Origin: an uncultured Clostridia bacterium
GTDB taxonomy: Bacteria > Bacillota > Clostridia > Peptostreptococcales > Anaerovoracaceae
Assembly (NCBI GenBank): GCA_947302715.1
Contig: CAMYVY010000012.1
Location: forward strand, 1 to 64,000
Direction of reading: 5' to 3'
Length of the DNA stretch: 64,000 nucleotides
Shown here: positions 10,383 to 19,854 of the stretch, piece by piece
Position numbering within the stretch: position 1 is the first letter of the stretch
Layout: each line of letters starts with the position of its first letter
Program-made: the position numbers and the translations under genes
Notes under the pieces: generated by a model
Databases searched by the model: none
Seen by the model: only the letters and a program-made list of their open reading frames with translations
What the model was told of the DNA's origin: nothing

Positions 10383-12554
10383 TTACAGTTTCATAGTGAG
10401 CGACACTTTACCCTTTTCCTTGTCAACAGACAGTATCTTCACCTTGACCGTGTCGCCGACCGAGACTACATCCATCGGATGCTTTATATACTTATTGCTT
10501 AACTGGGAAATATGGACGAGGCCGTCTTGCTTTATTCCTATATCAACAAAGGCTCCAAAGTCGACCACATTCCGAACAGTTCCGCTCAGTTCCATCCCCT
10601 CTTTTAAATCATCGAAGTCCCTTACATCGCTTCGGAAAACCACGGGAGGCGCATCCTCTCTCGGGTCTCTTCCCGGCTTTTTCATCTCGTCGATGATGTC
10701 CCTCAGAGTTGGAATTCCAAGCCCAAGGTCCTCCGCCATTTTACCGAGGCTCTCCTCGCGTTTCATTGCAGGATATGCCTGGAATATCTTTTCATCTATG
10801 TCTTTGGCACCGCCGCCCTTGATGTCTTCACCTGTTATTCCGGTTTTCTTCATCATCGCCTTTGCTGCAGCATATGATTCCGGATGAACTGCGGTTTGAT
10901 CAAGAGGTTCGTCGCCGCCACTTATTCTTAAAAATCCCGCACACTGTTCGTAGGCCTTGGGTCCGAGTTTCGCTACATTCAGGAGTTCTTTTCTGTTTTT
11001 GAACCTTCCATTTTCCTCTCTGTATTTAACGATATTCTTCGAGACAGGCCCACTGATTCCCGCGACATAAGAAAGCAGCGAAGGCGATGCGGTATTTAAA
11101 TCAACTCCGACGCGGTTAACGCAGTCTTCGACAACACCGCCAAGCGCACTGTCCAATTTCTTTTGATTCATATCATGCTGATATTGACCTACTCCTATGT
11201 GCTTCGGATCAATCTTCACGAGCTCTGCAAGGGGATCTTGAAGCCTTCGACCGAGAGACATTGCTCCTCTCGTTGTAACATCTAAGTCCGGATACTCCTC
11301 CGTAGCAAGTTTTGATGCAGAGTAAATTGATGCTCCCGCCTCATTGACGATTGTGTATTCAATATCAAATGAATTCTTTTTTAAATAATTTGCAACTACT
11401 TCTTCCGTTTCTCGCGATGCGGTTCCGTTTCCGATTACTATGACGTTGATTCCGTATTTTTCTATTATCTTTGTAAGAACTTTCTCCGTTCCCGCCACAT
11501 CGTTCTTTGGTTGTGTCGGATAAATGGTTGTATATGCAAGCAGCTTGCCCGTTTCATCGATTACCGCAACCTTGCATCCCGTTCTGTAGCCCGGGTCGAT
11601 ACTGATAATTCGCTTCCCGCGCACGGGCGGCACCATGAGTAGTTTCTCAGTATTCTTTGCAAAGACCTTGATGGCTTCCTCCTCCGCTCGTTCCGTAAGG
11701 CGATTTCTCATTTCCCTTTCTACGGACGGCTGAATCAGCCTCTTATATGAATCCTCGACCGTATCTTTAAGAAGGTCTTTATATATTGATTCTCCACGGA
11801 TTATTTGCTTTTCCAAATATCCGATCATTTCGTCCAAGGGTGCTTCCACATTCACCTTGAGTTTGCCTTCTTTTTCTCCTCGGTTAATGGCAAGAATCCT
11901 GTGATTTGGAATCTTTGATAGCGCTTCGGTTTTACCATAATACATATCATATACGGTTTTCTCTTCCGGGTCGGTTGCTTCCACCGCTATGCTTCCGTGA
12001 TCAAAGGTGCGTTCCCTGACTTCCTGGATATTATCGGCATCATCTGCAATCATCTCCGCTATTATGTCACAGGCTCCTTGAAGCGCATCCTCGGGAGTCG
12101 GGACTTCCTTTTCGGGATCTACGTAAGGTTTCGCAAATTCCAAAGGATCTCCCGATTTCTCTTGCTGCATATTAATCATCATAGCAAGAGGTTCCAAGCC
12201 TCTCTCTTTTGCTTTTCCTGCCCTCGTCTGTTTCTTCTGCTTAAAGGGCTTATACAGGTCCTCAACTCTTTGAAGGACTTCCGCTTTCTTGATTTCTTCA
12301 GCAAGTTCATCTGTGAGCTTACCCTGCTCTTCTATCAAGCGGAGAACTTCTTCCTTGCGTTCCTCTAAGCCTCTTAGATATTTCAATCTCTCATCAAGGT
12401 CACGAAGAAGCTCATCGCTTAGACCACCGGTCACTTCCTTACGATACCTTGCTATGAACGGAATGGTATTTCCCTCATCTATCAAAGCCACCGTGTTTTC
12501 AACCTGCTTTACCTTTATATCAAATTCCTCTGCCAGTTTTTTAATTATGTCCAT
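10383..12554 (-). CDS. tex: Tex-family transcription accessory protein (723 aa)
   Basis: Tex is a conserved nucleic-acid-binding protein linked to transcription elongation. Domains in order: the N-terminal helical Tex region, a YqgF/RNase H-like domain beginning IISIDPGYRTGCKVAVID, helix-hairpin-helix segments (around ASPSLLSYVAGISG and LLNVAKLGPKAYEQCAG), and a C-terminal S1 RNA-binding domain (GTVRNVVDFGAFVDIGI, then DGLVHISQLS). Length is typical. It follows argH by 34 bp and probably shares its transcript. The 67-bp gap downstream carries short imperfect direct repeats of about 14 bp. Confidence 0.95.
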   Translation of the reverse strand: MDIIKKLAEEFDIKVKQVENTVALIDEGNTIPFIARYRKEVTGGLSDELLRDLDERLKYLRGLEERKEEVLRLIEEQGKLTDELAEEIKKAEVLQRVEDLYKPFKQKKQTRAGKAKERGLEPLAMMINMQQEKSGDPLEFAKPYVDPEKEVPTPEDALQGACDIIAEMIADDADNIQEVRERTFDHGSIAVEATDPEEKTVYDMYYGKTEALSKIPNHRILAINRGEKEGKLKVNVEAPLDEMIGYLEKQIIRGESIYKDLLKDTVEDSYKRLIQPSVEREMRNRLTERAEEEAIKVFAKNTEKLLMVPPVRGKRIISIDPGYRTGCKVAVIDETGKLLAYTTIYPTQPKNDVAGTEKVLTKIIEKYGINVIVIGNGTASRETEEVVANYLKKNSFDIEYTIVNEAGASIYSASKLATEEYPDLDVTTRGAMSLGRRLQDPLAELVKIDPKHIGVGQYQHDMNQKKLDSALGGVVEDCVNRVGVDLNTASPSLLSYVAGISGPVSKNIVKYREENGRFKNRKELLNVAKLGPKAYEQCAGFLRISGGDEPLDQTAVHPESYAAAKAMMKKTGITGEDIKGGGAKDIDEKIFQAYPAMKREESLGKMAEDLGLGIPTLRDIIDEMKKPGRDPREDAPPVVFRSDVRDFDDLKEGMELSGTVRNVVDFGAFVDIGIKQDGLVHISQLSNKYIKHPMDVVSVGDTVKVKILSVDKEKGKVSLTMKL

Positions 12555-12588
12555 TTAATCTGTTTTACCTTTTCCTTTCGTGTCCTTA

Positions 12589-14058
12589 CTAAGCCATGAA
12601 TTCTGCAAGCCATTTGCGTCCCGTTTCGATTTGGCGTCGCACTTCATCCGGTGCCGTCCCGCCAAAAGATTTCCGTGCTTCCACGCAGGCTCTGATGCTG
12701 ATGTCACCGAGCATTTTCTTCGAGAGTCGACTGTCTATTTTACTTAGATCCTCTTCCGTCAATTCTTCAAGTCCGAACTGATCTCCGCTTGATTCTTTCT
12801 CAGCGCCTTCCCGGAGTTTTTCTTCGCAAACTCTAACCATGCGTCCAACTATTTCATGCGCTTCTCTAAACGGTATGCCCTTTTGCGCCAAGTGCTCGGC
12901 AACATCCGTCGCATTTAGGAAGCCCCGATTGAGTTGAGCATTAAGTACATCTTCCCTAAATGCCGCTTGTTCTATCATATTGGCAAATATCTCTATGCTC
13001 GCTTGCCAAGTGTCGGCAGCATCAAAAAGTCGTTCTTTGTCCTCTTGAAAATCCTTGTTGAATGCGAGCGGTGTTCCCTTCATCACTGTAAGAAGGGCCA
13101 TCAAATCACCATAGACTCTACCGCATTTACCTCTAAGAAGTTCTGCGATATCCGGGTTTTTCTTTTGCGGCATTATGCTGCTTCCGGTGCAGAAGCTGTC
13201 GTCCAAATCAATAAAGGAAAATTCGCTTGAATTCCACCAGGTGAATTCCTCCGCCCAACGCGAAATGTGCATCATGGAAATCGATGCCGCGTTTAAGAAC
13301 TCTATCATATAATCTCTGTCACTCACCGCATCCATCGCATTTTCAGTCGGTCCTGAGAAACCAAGCATCGCAGCGGTTTCATGCCTATCTATGGGGAATG
13401 TTGTTCCTGCGAGTGCGCATGAGCCAAGAGGAGAATAGTCCATACGGTCATAGCAATCTCTAAGCCTCTCAATGTCGCGCTTAAACATTTGGAAATAGGC
13501 CATGAAATAGAAGCCAACGGTTATCGGTTGAGCATGTTGAATATGCGTGAATCCGGGCATCAAAACATCGACGTATTCCTCGGCTTTATTCAGAATCACT
13601 TCTTCGAATCGCGCGAGCGATGCAGCGATCTCGGCAATCTTTCTCTGAAGATAGAGTCTGCAGTCAACCTGCACCTGATCGTTTCTGCTTCTCGCAGTGT
13701 GGAGCTTTTTCCCGGTGTCTCCGATTAGATCGGTCAGTCTCGACTCGATTGCCATGTGAATGTCTTCGTCGTTATATGAGAAAAGTGGACTAATACCGTT
13801 CATCCCTGGAACTTCAACATAATCTCCCGAGCTATTGAGGCTTGCTCCTATCTCTTCTCGGATTTGTTCAAGTCCTCTAATTATCTCGTCACGTTCGTCT
13901 TCCGTAACTATCCCTTGATTTGCAAGCATCGTCACATGCGCGATGCTTCCGTCTATATCTTCGTTATAAAGTCTTTGATCAAAGCCTATGGATGCATTGA
14001 ACTTTTTCACGAGTTCATCCATATCCTTTTCAAACCTTCCGCTCCAAAGTGCCGCCAT
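12589..14058 (-). CDS. argH: Argininosuccinate lyase
   Basis: Cleaves argininosuccinate to arginine and fumarate, the last step of arginine synthesis. The fumarase/aspartase superfamily signature GSSIMPQKKNPD is present. The N-terminus (ALWSGRFEKDMDELVKKFNAS) and the segments TARSRNDQV and GFTHIQHAQP are typical of ArgH. At 489 residues it is slightly longer than the usual 460 or so. No argG is adjacent; instead it lies downstream of the arginine-degrading arc genes on the same strand, separated from arcC by a hairpin. Confidence 0.95.
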   Translation of the reverse strand: MAALWSGRFEKDMDELVKKFNASIGFDQRLYNEDIDGSIAHVTMLANQGIVTEDERDEIIRGLEQIREEIGASLNSSGDYVEVPGMNGISPLFSYNDEDIHMAIESRLTDLIGDTGKKLHTARSRNDQVQVDCRLYLQRKIAEIAASLARFEEVILNKAEEYVDVLMPGFTHIQHAQPITVGFYFMAYFQMFKRDIERLRDCYDRMDYSPLGSCALAGTTFPIDRHETAAMLGFSGPTENAMDAVSDRDYMIEFLNAASISMMHISRWAEEFTWWNSSEFSFIDLDDSFCTGSSIMPQKKNPDIAELLRGKCGRVYGDLMALLTVMKGTPLAFNKDFQEDKERLFDAADTWQASIEIFANMIEQAAFREDVLNAQLNRGFLNATDVAEHLAQKGIPFREAHEIVGRMVRVCEEKLREGAEKESSGDQFGLEELTEEDLSKIDSRLSKKMLGDISIRACVEARKSFGGTAPDEVRRQIETGRKWLAEFMA

Positions 14059-14200
14059 AACACACCTCTTTCTCGTTATTTTTCACGCATTCTAGAATAC
14101 CACTTGAAAGCCTATTTTTCAAGACTTCAAGGCATTCAGATATACCATCAACGGAAAGGGAATCTATCTACAATCCGATTAATTACCAAGAAAATGTAAA

Positions 14201-14230
14201 TAGGGACGGTTCGTTTAGGAACCGTCCCTA
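14201..14230 (-). terminator. Perfect GGGACGGTTC hairpin after arcC
   Basis: A 12-bp perfect stem (TAGGGACGGTTC / GAACCGTCCCTA) with a 6-base loop lies 66 bp past the arcC stop. It probably ends the arc transcript, although the T-rich tail (TATTTACATTTTC) is imperfect. The same stem core recurs at 24126-24172, so it may be one copy of a dispersed hairpin family. Confidence 0.55.
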
Positions 14231-14295
14231 ATGCACTTTAGCATGTTATCTTTTATGAATCGTCGCTAAGACTATTCTAAATAGCAATATGTCGA

Positions 14296-15240
14296 TTAGT
14301 CTCTAACGATTACTGTACCGTCTTTTCCTTCAAGTGCGGATGTTGCCTTGTCCAAAGAAGTGATGATTGCCTTCTTGGTTGGGTTGGCCTTTACGAACTT
14401 GATGGCAGCCTGTACCTTTGGAAGCATGCTTCCCGGAGCGAAGTGTCCTTCTTCGATGTACTTCTCAGCTTCGGAGATTGTCATCTTCTCTAAGTTCTTC
14501 TGATCCGGTGTATTGAAATTGATGGCAACCTTGTCTACTTCTGTGAGAATCATCAGATAGTCAGCGCCTACATTCTCTGCGAGAAGTTCTGCAGCAAAGT
14601 CTTTGTCGATTACTGCTGCTACACCTTCGAGCTCGCCCTTTTCATTTTCGATTACAGGGATTCCACCACCACCAACGGAGATTGTGATCGTTGTCGGCCA
14701 AAGTGTTCTAACTGCATCGATTTCTACGATTCTCTTTGGAATTGGGGAAGCTACTACTCTTCTCCAGCCACGACCTGCGTCTTCCTTGACGGAATAGCCC
14801 TTTTCCTCAACAAGAGCCTTTGCTTCCTCTTCTGTATAGAAGGGGCCGATTGGCTTTGTGGGGTTCTGGAATCCCGGATCGTTCTTGTCTACAACTACCT
14901 GGCTAACTACTGTGGCTACAGGAACGTCGCGGCCGCGATCCTTGAGGGCCTGCTTGAGAGCCTGCTGGATGTGATAGCCGATGTAACCCTGGGACATCGC
15001 TCCGCATACGTCGAAAGGCATTGCAGGTGTTACATCCTTTGCTGTTTCGGAAGCAAGAAGGATTCTTCCTACCTGTGGTCCGTTACCATGAACGACACCA
15101 ACCTCGAATCCCATGCCGCTGATTTCTGCGATATGCTCACAGGTTGCTTTTACTACCTCCAGCTGCTGCTCTGCAGTTGGATCAGCTTTTCCGGACTGGA
15201 GGGCATTGCCGCCCAGCGCGATTACTATTTTCTCAGACAT
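14296..15240 (-). CDS. arcC: Carbamate kinase
   Basis: Last enzyme of the arginine deiminase pathway: carbamoyl phosphate plus ADP gives ATP, CO2 and ammonia. The N-terminus MSEKIVIALGGNALQ and the segment VVHGNGPQVGRILL are diagnostic of the amino-acid-kinase fold carbamate kinases; GGGGIPVIEN and AEKYIEEGHFAPGSMLPK also fit. Length 314 residues is normal. I start at the ATG at 15240, which has GAGAGG 7-8 bases upstream; the longer frame to 15345 runs back into the structured spacer. It is downstream of arcB. Confidence 0.96.
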   Translation of the reverse strand: MSEKIVIALGGNALQSGKADPTAEQQLEVVKATCEHIAEISGMGFEVGVVHGNGPQVGRILLASETAKDVTPAMPFDVCGAMSQGYIGYHIQQALKQALKDRGRDVPVATVVSQVVVDKNDPGFQNPTKPIGPFYTEEEAKALVEEKGYSVKEDAGRGWRRVVASPIPKRIVEIDAVRTLWPTTITISVGGGGIPVIENEKGELEGVAAVIDKDFAAELLAENVGADYLMILTEVDKVAINFNTPDQKNLEKMTISEAEKYIEEGHFAPGSMLPKVQAAIKFVKANPTKKAIITSLDKATSALEGKDGTVIVRD

Positions 15241-15280
15241 GTTATTTCCTCTCTGTAAATAAATACTCAAAAAATAAGAT

Positions 15281-15397
15281 ATACTCGGGGTTGGACTTCC
15301 GCAGTGTCGGTTCTTAGCGATTGCGAGCATACCCATGCGACGCAAGAGCTTAGAACCGCTACACGAGGACTAAGCGCAAGCGGTCCAACCCGAGTAT
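15281..15397. other. Long nested inverted repeat between arcB and arcC
   Basis: Outer arms are 15281-15296 (ATACTCGGGGTTGGAC) and 15383-15397 (GTCCAACCCGAGTAT). Inside, GTGTCGGTTCTTAGC (15305-15319) pairs with GCTTAGAACCGCTACAC, and inside that TTGCG-GCAT pairs with ATGC-CGCAA around an ACCC loop. The whole would fold into a long rod-like hairpin in the arcB-arcC transcript. It could set the ratio of the two enzymes by blocking decay or transcription, or be a REP/MITE-like insertion. Inference only. Confidence 0.7.
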
Positions 15398-15408
15398 TGT
15401 ATTAATTT

Positions 15409-16404
15409 TTAACCGATTGTTGCTACAATAACGGCTTTGATGGTGTGCATTCTGTTCTCTGCTTCATCGAATACCTTGGATGCAGGTGAAAGGAATACTT
15501 CATCCGTAACCTCGCGGATGTCGTATTTAAGTTTCTTCTGCTCTGCAGCCATTGTTGTTTCGAAATCGTGGAAGGAAGGCAGGCAGTGCATGAAGATGCA
15601 ATCCGGATTTCCTGTCTTCTTCATCATGTCAGCTGTAACCTTGAACGGTGTGAGGAGCTTTACTCTCTTTGGAATCTCTTTCTCTTCACCCATGGATGCC
15701 CATACGTCAGCGTAGATTACATCTGCTCCCTTGAGGCTCTTCGGATCGGAGCTGATTTCGATCTTGCCGCCTGTTTCCTTCGCTACCTTCTTTGCAGCGT
15801 CAACAGCCTTCTTGTCGAGTTCCTTTTCGAGTTCCTTTGGTCCATATGCTACATAGTGCATTCCCATCTTGGCGCAGCCATACATCCATGCATAGCTCAT
15901 GTTGTTTCTGATGTCGCCGGAGAATACAACCTTGCACTTGTTAAGTGGCTTAGCAACGTGCTCTTCGATTGTCATGAGGTCAGCAAGAATCTGTGTTGGG
16001 TGGTCAACGTCTGTAAGGCCATTCCATACGGGAACGCCAGCGTTTGCTGCGAGTTCTTCTACAACAGACTGCTTGAATCCTCTGTACTCGATACCATCAT
16101 AGAATCTTCCGAGAACCTTTGCTGTATCAGCGATTGTTTCTTTCTTTCCCATCTGGGAGCTTCCGGAATCGAGGAATGTAACTCCGCCACCTTCGTCCAT
16201 TGCTGCTACTTCAAATGCGCAGCGTGTTCTGGTGGAGTTCTTCTCGAAGAGAAGTACGATGTTCTTTCCGGCGAGAAGATTGTTTCTGATGCCTGCTCTC
16301 TTCTTTGATTTAAGATCGTGAGAGAGGTCCAGAAGGTATCTGATTTCTTCCGGTGTGAAGTCCATAAGTGTTAAAAAGTTTCTACCCTTAAGATTGATTG
16401 CCAT
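15409..16404 (-). CDS. arcB: Ornithine carbamoyltransferase (catabolic)
   Basis: Converts citrulline and phosphate to ornithine and carbamoyl phosphate in the deiminase pathway. The carbamoyl-phosphate loop STRTR is at residues 57-61, the DHPTQ motif and the ornithine/citrulline-binding HCLPSFHD motif follow in order. Length 331 is typical. A strong ribosome binding site (AAAGGAG) precedes the ATG. The position between arcA and arcC supports a catabolic role, although argH nearby means an anabolic contribution is possible. Confidence 0.95.
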   Translation of the reverse strand: MAINLKGRNFLTLMDFTPEEIRYLLDLSHDLKSKKRAGIRNNLLAGKNIVLLFEKNSTRTRCAFEVAAMDEGGGVTFLDSGSSQMGKKETIADTAKVLGRFYDGIEYRGFKQSVVEELAANAGVPVWNGLTDVDHPTQILADLMTIEEHVAKPLNKCKVVFSGDIRNNMSYAWMYGCAKMGMHYVAYGPKELEKELDKKAVDAAKKVAKETGGKIEISSDPKSLKGADVIYADVWASMGEEKEIPKRVKLLTPFKVTADMMKKTGNPDCIFMHCLPSFHDFETTMAAEQKKLKYDIREVTDEVFLSPASKVFDEAENRMHTIKAVIVATIG

Positions 16405-16606
16405 GAGAATTCTCCTTTCGCATAAACAATTGCTTATCTACATATATTATGTCAAATCATTGACACTTATCCAAGACTGTATTTTTGTTGATTTTTGAGT
16501 ATTTATGAAGCGTACTGAAGCAAGTTGAAGTTGTCAGAAAAGTCAGTCACGACTGTCAAACCATTAGAGACGGCTCCCATTGGAAACCGCCCCTCATAAT
16601 CAACAA

Positions 16607-17830
16607 TTAATCTAAATCTTCCCTGTTAACCGGGCAAGACATGCAGCGCGGGCCGCCTCTTCCTCTGGATATTTCGGATCCGGCTATAGGAAGAACGGTG
16701 ATGCCCTTCTTGTCCAAAAGGTCGTTTGTCACATAGTTTCTTTCGTATGTGACAACCTTACCGGGAGCTATTGCAAGCGTATTCGATCCGTCGTTCCACT
16801 GCTCTCTCTGTGCCGCCATCGGATCGTCACCTCCGCACCGAATGAGCTCGACTGCGGGGAGCTTTAATATCTTCTTGAGTATGTTGGGAAGCGTGTCGGT
16901 CATGGAACTGAATCTCACCTCTCCGCCCTTTGATTGCTTCATTTCAAAGACTCTTAGCGGATCCTCGATTTCCGGGTGAATGGTGAACTTATCATAGTCT
17001 ACCATCGTGAATACAGTATCAAGGTGCATGAACGCTCTTGTTTTCGGAATGTCCAAAACAATTACACGCTTAAACTGATCGCTTTTCAGTATGTTGCGAG
17101 CAAATCTGTCGATTGCTGCCGCAGTAGTTCTTTCGCTCATTCCGATTGCGATTGTCTCTTTGTTAAGAACAAGAACGTCTCCACCCTCGATGGAATATTC
17201 CATATCGTAGTCGTACCACTGCTGATCTTGCTCATCGGCAAAGTCGCGATTGTATTTGTACATATACTTCAGAAGAAGCGACTCGCGTCTTCTGGTTGCT
17301 GTGCTCATATGATGGATATTAATTCCATCGCCTACGCAAGCACCCGGATCTCTTGTAAAATACAGGTTTGGCATCGGATCCATATAAAATGGATAGTCTG
17401 AAGAAATGTAGTCAGCAAAGGATGCAGACTTGAATTCCGGAACCTCGTTCTTCTTTACGCCCGCAATTATCTTTGCAATCATTTCCTTTGTATCCATCTG
17501 ATATAGATAATCAAAAATGGCTTCCTCTGCCGCCGGAGAATTGAGGTTGCTCTCCTTGATGAAGAGTTTCAGGAATTCAGACTTGACTTGCGGATTGATG
17601 AGAGCCTTTGCAGTCTCCTCAACGTAGTAGACTACTTCAACTCCGTTCTCCCTCAGCAGGTTTGCGAATCCATCATGCTCCTCTTGGGCAATCTTGATGT
17701 AGGGAATATCATCGAACAAGAGTCTTGCAAAATTGTCCGGAACCAGTCCTTCTATTTCGCTTCCAATTCTGTGAAGCAGAACCTTGTTCAGTTTCCCTAT
17801 TTCGGAATAATTGTGTATTCCAGTGCTCAT
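16607..17830 (-). CDS. arcA: Arginine deiminase
   Basis: Hydrolyses arginine to citrulline and ammonia, the first step of arginine fermentation. Diagnostic segments are FTRDPG, EGGDVLVL and the catalytic-cysteine tail GRGGPRCMSCPVNRED at the C-terminus. From the ATG at 17830 the protein is 407 residues, the usual length; GGAGG lies 6 bases upstream, while the longer frame to 17953 crosses the promoter. It is the first gene of arcA-arcB-arcC, all on the minus strand. Confidence 0.96.
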   Translation of the reverse strand: MSTGIHNYSEIGKLNKVLLHRIGSEIEGLVPDNFARLLFDDIPYIKIAQEEHDGFANLLRENGVEVVYYVEETAKALINPQVKSEFLKLFIKESNLNSPAAEEAIFDYLYQMDTKEMIAKIIAGVKKNEVPEFKSASFADYISSDYPFYMDPMPNLYFTRDPGACVGDGINIHHMSTATRRRESLLLKYMYKYNRDFADEQDQQWYDYDMEYSIEGGDVLVLNKETIAIGMSERTTAAAIDRFARNILKSDQFKRVIVLDIPKTRAFMHLDTVFTMVDYDKFTIHPEIEDPLRVFEMKQSKGGEVRFSSMTDTLPNILKKILKLPAVELIRCGGDDPMAAQREQWNDGSNTLAIAPGKVVTYERNYVTNDLLDKKGITVLPIAGSEISRGRGGPRCMSCPVNREDLD

Positions 17831-17923
17831 AGGAACCTCCCGTTTTAAAAAATACCATTGTAGCAAATTCGAATTTCTTGCTGTTATCGTTATAGGAATT
17901 CTAATAGAACTCCTTACGATGAT

Positions 17924-17953
17924 ATTGTAATTTGATTTTATGCATTTTGTCAA
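17924..17953 (-). promoter_or_regulatory. Sigma-A-type promoter of arcA
   Basis: On the minus strand TTGACA (17948-17953) and TACAAT (17924-17929) are separated by 18 bases, about 95 bp before the arcA ATG. This is close to the vegetative consensus, so arcA should be strongly transcribed unless repressed. Confidence 0.7.
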
Positions 17954-17981
17954 ACCCTTGATTTTACATTGTTTATACGGA

Positions 17982-18036
17982 TTTATGCATAAAATTAAGG
18001 TCTCCGATGTATAAAATATACCTGTATTCTTGTATA
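17982..18036 (-). promoter_or_regulatory. AT-rich palindromes upstream of the arcA promoter
   Basis: The 12-bp perfect palindrome TTTATGCATAAA (17982-17993), GTATAAAATATAC (18009-18021) and GTATAC within TGTATACATA lie just upstream of the -35 box. ArgR-type boxes are AT-rich palindromes of this kind and arc operons are often controlled by ArgR/ArcR or Crp/Fnr-like activators, so these are candidate operators. The regulator is not identified. Confidence 0.4.
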
Positions 18037-18074
18037 CATAATTAAATGGTTCAAAAATCCACTGATTCTAACAA

Positions 18075-18104
18075 AAGAGGCTCGATATTTACATCGAGCC
18101 TCTT
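18075..18104 (-). terminator. Terminator after the SDR gene
   Basis: A perfect 12-bp stem AAGAGGCTCGAT / ATCGAGCCTCTT with a 6-base loop, followed on the minus strand by TTTTGTT, lies about 120 bp past the SDR stop codon. Confidence 0.75.
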
Positions 18105-18227
18105 CTTTCCGTTGGCAAGCCCCTCCCTTTGAGGTATAAGAGCTTTGTTTTTTATGCATTTTTTGTCCAAAAAATTTTTTATCGCATATCCGGTTTTTAT
18201 CTATTTATCACATGTGGAGTGGTTTTC

Positions 18228-18989
18228 TTACATCAATTTGCCACCGTCGACAACAAGGTTTGCTCCAGTCACATAGCAGGCATCATCCGAAGCTGCGAAC
18301 GCCACAACCTTTGCAACCTCCCAGGGCTCCGCTGCGTGCGGTATCGGCCCTGATGTCAAAGTCGCCTCAGGATTTTCAGCACCAAAGTCATTTCTATACG
18401 AATCCAAAGTATATCTAAGCATCTCCGTATCGGCAATTCCGGGCGACACGGCGTTCACTCTGATTCCGTCACGACCGTATTCTTTGGCAGCGACTTTGGT
18501 CATTCCAATTATTGCCCATTTGCTTCCGCCGTAAGCAACCTCATATTTGTATCCGGTCATTCCTGAGATTGAGGCAAAGTTTATTATTGCGCCTTTTTGT
18601 TGTTCCTGCATCACCGGAATTACATGCTTCATCATGAGAAAGGTTCCGTCAACATTGACCGCAAAGATGTTTTTGAAGTTCTCAAATTCCATGTCAGCGG
18701 TCATCTGGTATTTCCCACAGATTCCTGCGGTATTCACGAGAATGTCAATTCTGCCAAAGCGTTCCTTGGTCGCTGCAATGATTTTCTTCGCATTCTCTTC
18801 TTCTGTGATCGAGTCGGTCAAGCAGAGAATTCTGTCTTGATCGAGGCCAAGCTCAGATACAGTCTCTTCCAAACCTTTGATGTCAACGAGGGCAACATTC
18901 GCGCCATTATCATAGAACTCTTTAACTATTGCTCTTCCGATTCCTCCGCCCGCGCCGGTTACAATTGCAATTCTTCCCGTAAAATCCAT
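18228..18989 (-). CDS. Short-chain dehydrogenase/reductase (253 aa)
   Basis: Classical SDR oxidoreductase using NAD(P). The dinucleotide-binding TGAGGGIGRA is near residue 11, NTAG follows, and the catalytic Ser (FASISG) and Tyr-x3-Lys (YGGSK) are present, with the usual RVNAVSPG after them. Length is typical of 3-oxoacyl-ACP or polyol/steroid-type reductases; the substrate cannot be assigned. An Asp in VALVDIKG after the second strand suggests NAD preference. Monocistronic by spacing, with its own terminator. Confidence 0.9.
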   Translation of the reverse strand: MDFTGRIAIVTGAGGGIGRAIVKEFYDNGANVALVDIKGLEETVSELGLDQDRILCLTDSITEEENAKKIIAATKERFGRIDILVNTAGICGKYQMTADMEFENFKNIFAVNVDGTFLMMKHVIPVMQEQQKGAIINFASISGMTGYKYEVAYGGSKWAIIGMTKVAAKEYGRDGIRVNAVSPGIADTEMLRYTLDSYRNDFGAENPEATLTSGPIPHAAEPWEVAKVVAFAASDDACYVTGANLVVDGGKLM

Positions 18990-19049
18990 CCTTCTCTCCT
19001 TTCCATTACATATACATATATACTCTTTTTATTACTTGTTGATTTGTAT

Positions 19050-19215
19050 CCTTGCTATATTTACACTCTTGCCGTTTTGCATTCTTGCTGTTTGGCATTC
19101 TTGCTGTTTTACTTTCTCGCTGATTTGCGTTCTTGCTGTTTGGCATTCTTGCTGTTTGCTTTCTCGCTGATTTGCATTCTTGCTGTTTTTCTTTCTTGCT
19201 GTTTGCTGCTTGGAA
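19050..19215. repeat. Degenerate tandem repeat (TTGCTGTTT-rich)
   Basis: Repeated TTCTTGCTGTTTGGCA and TTTCTCGCTGATTTGC blocks with a roughly 51-bp higher-order period lie directly upstream of the SDR gene. The short Gln/Lys/Arg-rich frame across it on the minus strand is a by-product of the repeat. The adjoining 19236-19461 shows nothing clear. Confidence 0.75.
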
Positions 19216-19461
19216 TTGCGTATCATAGATTATAAGTATAAGTAATTATTTCTGAATGTTTTTTGAGAGATTTCAACATACATATTATATCACATGGTAT
19301 TAATCCAATGTAGTCAATTCTAATCATCATTACGAGTCGTGTATCACTCATAACTTACTGCAGGTAACTAAATACCGGGATGTGCCACAAAGCGTACTTA
19401 ACTGCTATTTTCACAAAGCATACGCTGAGCCTCTTTAGATTAATCCGGGCCATCATATTTT

Positions 19462-19705
19462 GGAGTATTTTTGTTTTTTGAGGCTTTCGCTCCGGAGTAT
19501 TTTTGATTTTTGATGCTGATACTCCAAAATTCTTATCTGTCCCATCATATTTCGGAGTATTTTTGTTTTTTGAGCCTTTCGCTCCGGAGTATTTTTGATT
19601 TTTGGTGCTAATACTCCAAAATTCTTATCTGTCCCATCATATTTCGGAGTATTTTTGTTTTTTGAGCCTCTCGCTCCGGAGTATTTTTGATTCTTGCTTA
19701 AAATA
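19462..19705. repeat. 92-bp tandem repeat array with hairpins, about 2.6 copies
   Basis: Units start at 19462, 19554 and 19646 (GGAGTATTTTTGTTTTTTGA), exactly 92 bp apart. Each has two direct GGAGTATTTTTG blocks and one inverted ATACTCC block, so ATACTCCAAAAT can pair with ATTTCGGAGTAT across the unit border, followed by a T run as in a terminator. A second array of the same family lies at 22069-22450. Confidence 0.9.
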
Positions 19706-19854
19706 CACAGAAGCGGCTTACTATAAATAGCTTCTGTCTCGTATTCACAGGAAGGTTCGTCATCAAAAGTAGCGCCTCTCACTGGAAGGGTCGCCATAAA
19801 TGGTAGCACGCTTCACGCAAAGGCGCACTACCAAGGGCAATCCCTATAAGCAAC

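Noticed and set aside
19032..19226. 64-aa Gln/Lys/Arg-rich ORF
   Set aside because: Low-complexity translation of a TTGCTGTTT tandem repeat.
19453..19809. 118-aa minus-strand ORF across the 92-bp array
   Set aside because: Peptide repeats arise from the DNA repeat; no start signal and no family resemblance. The same holds for 22277-22462.
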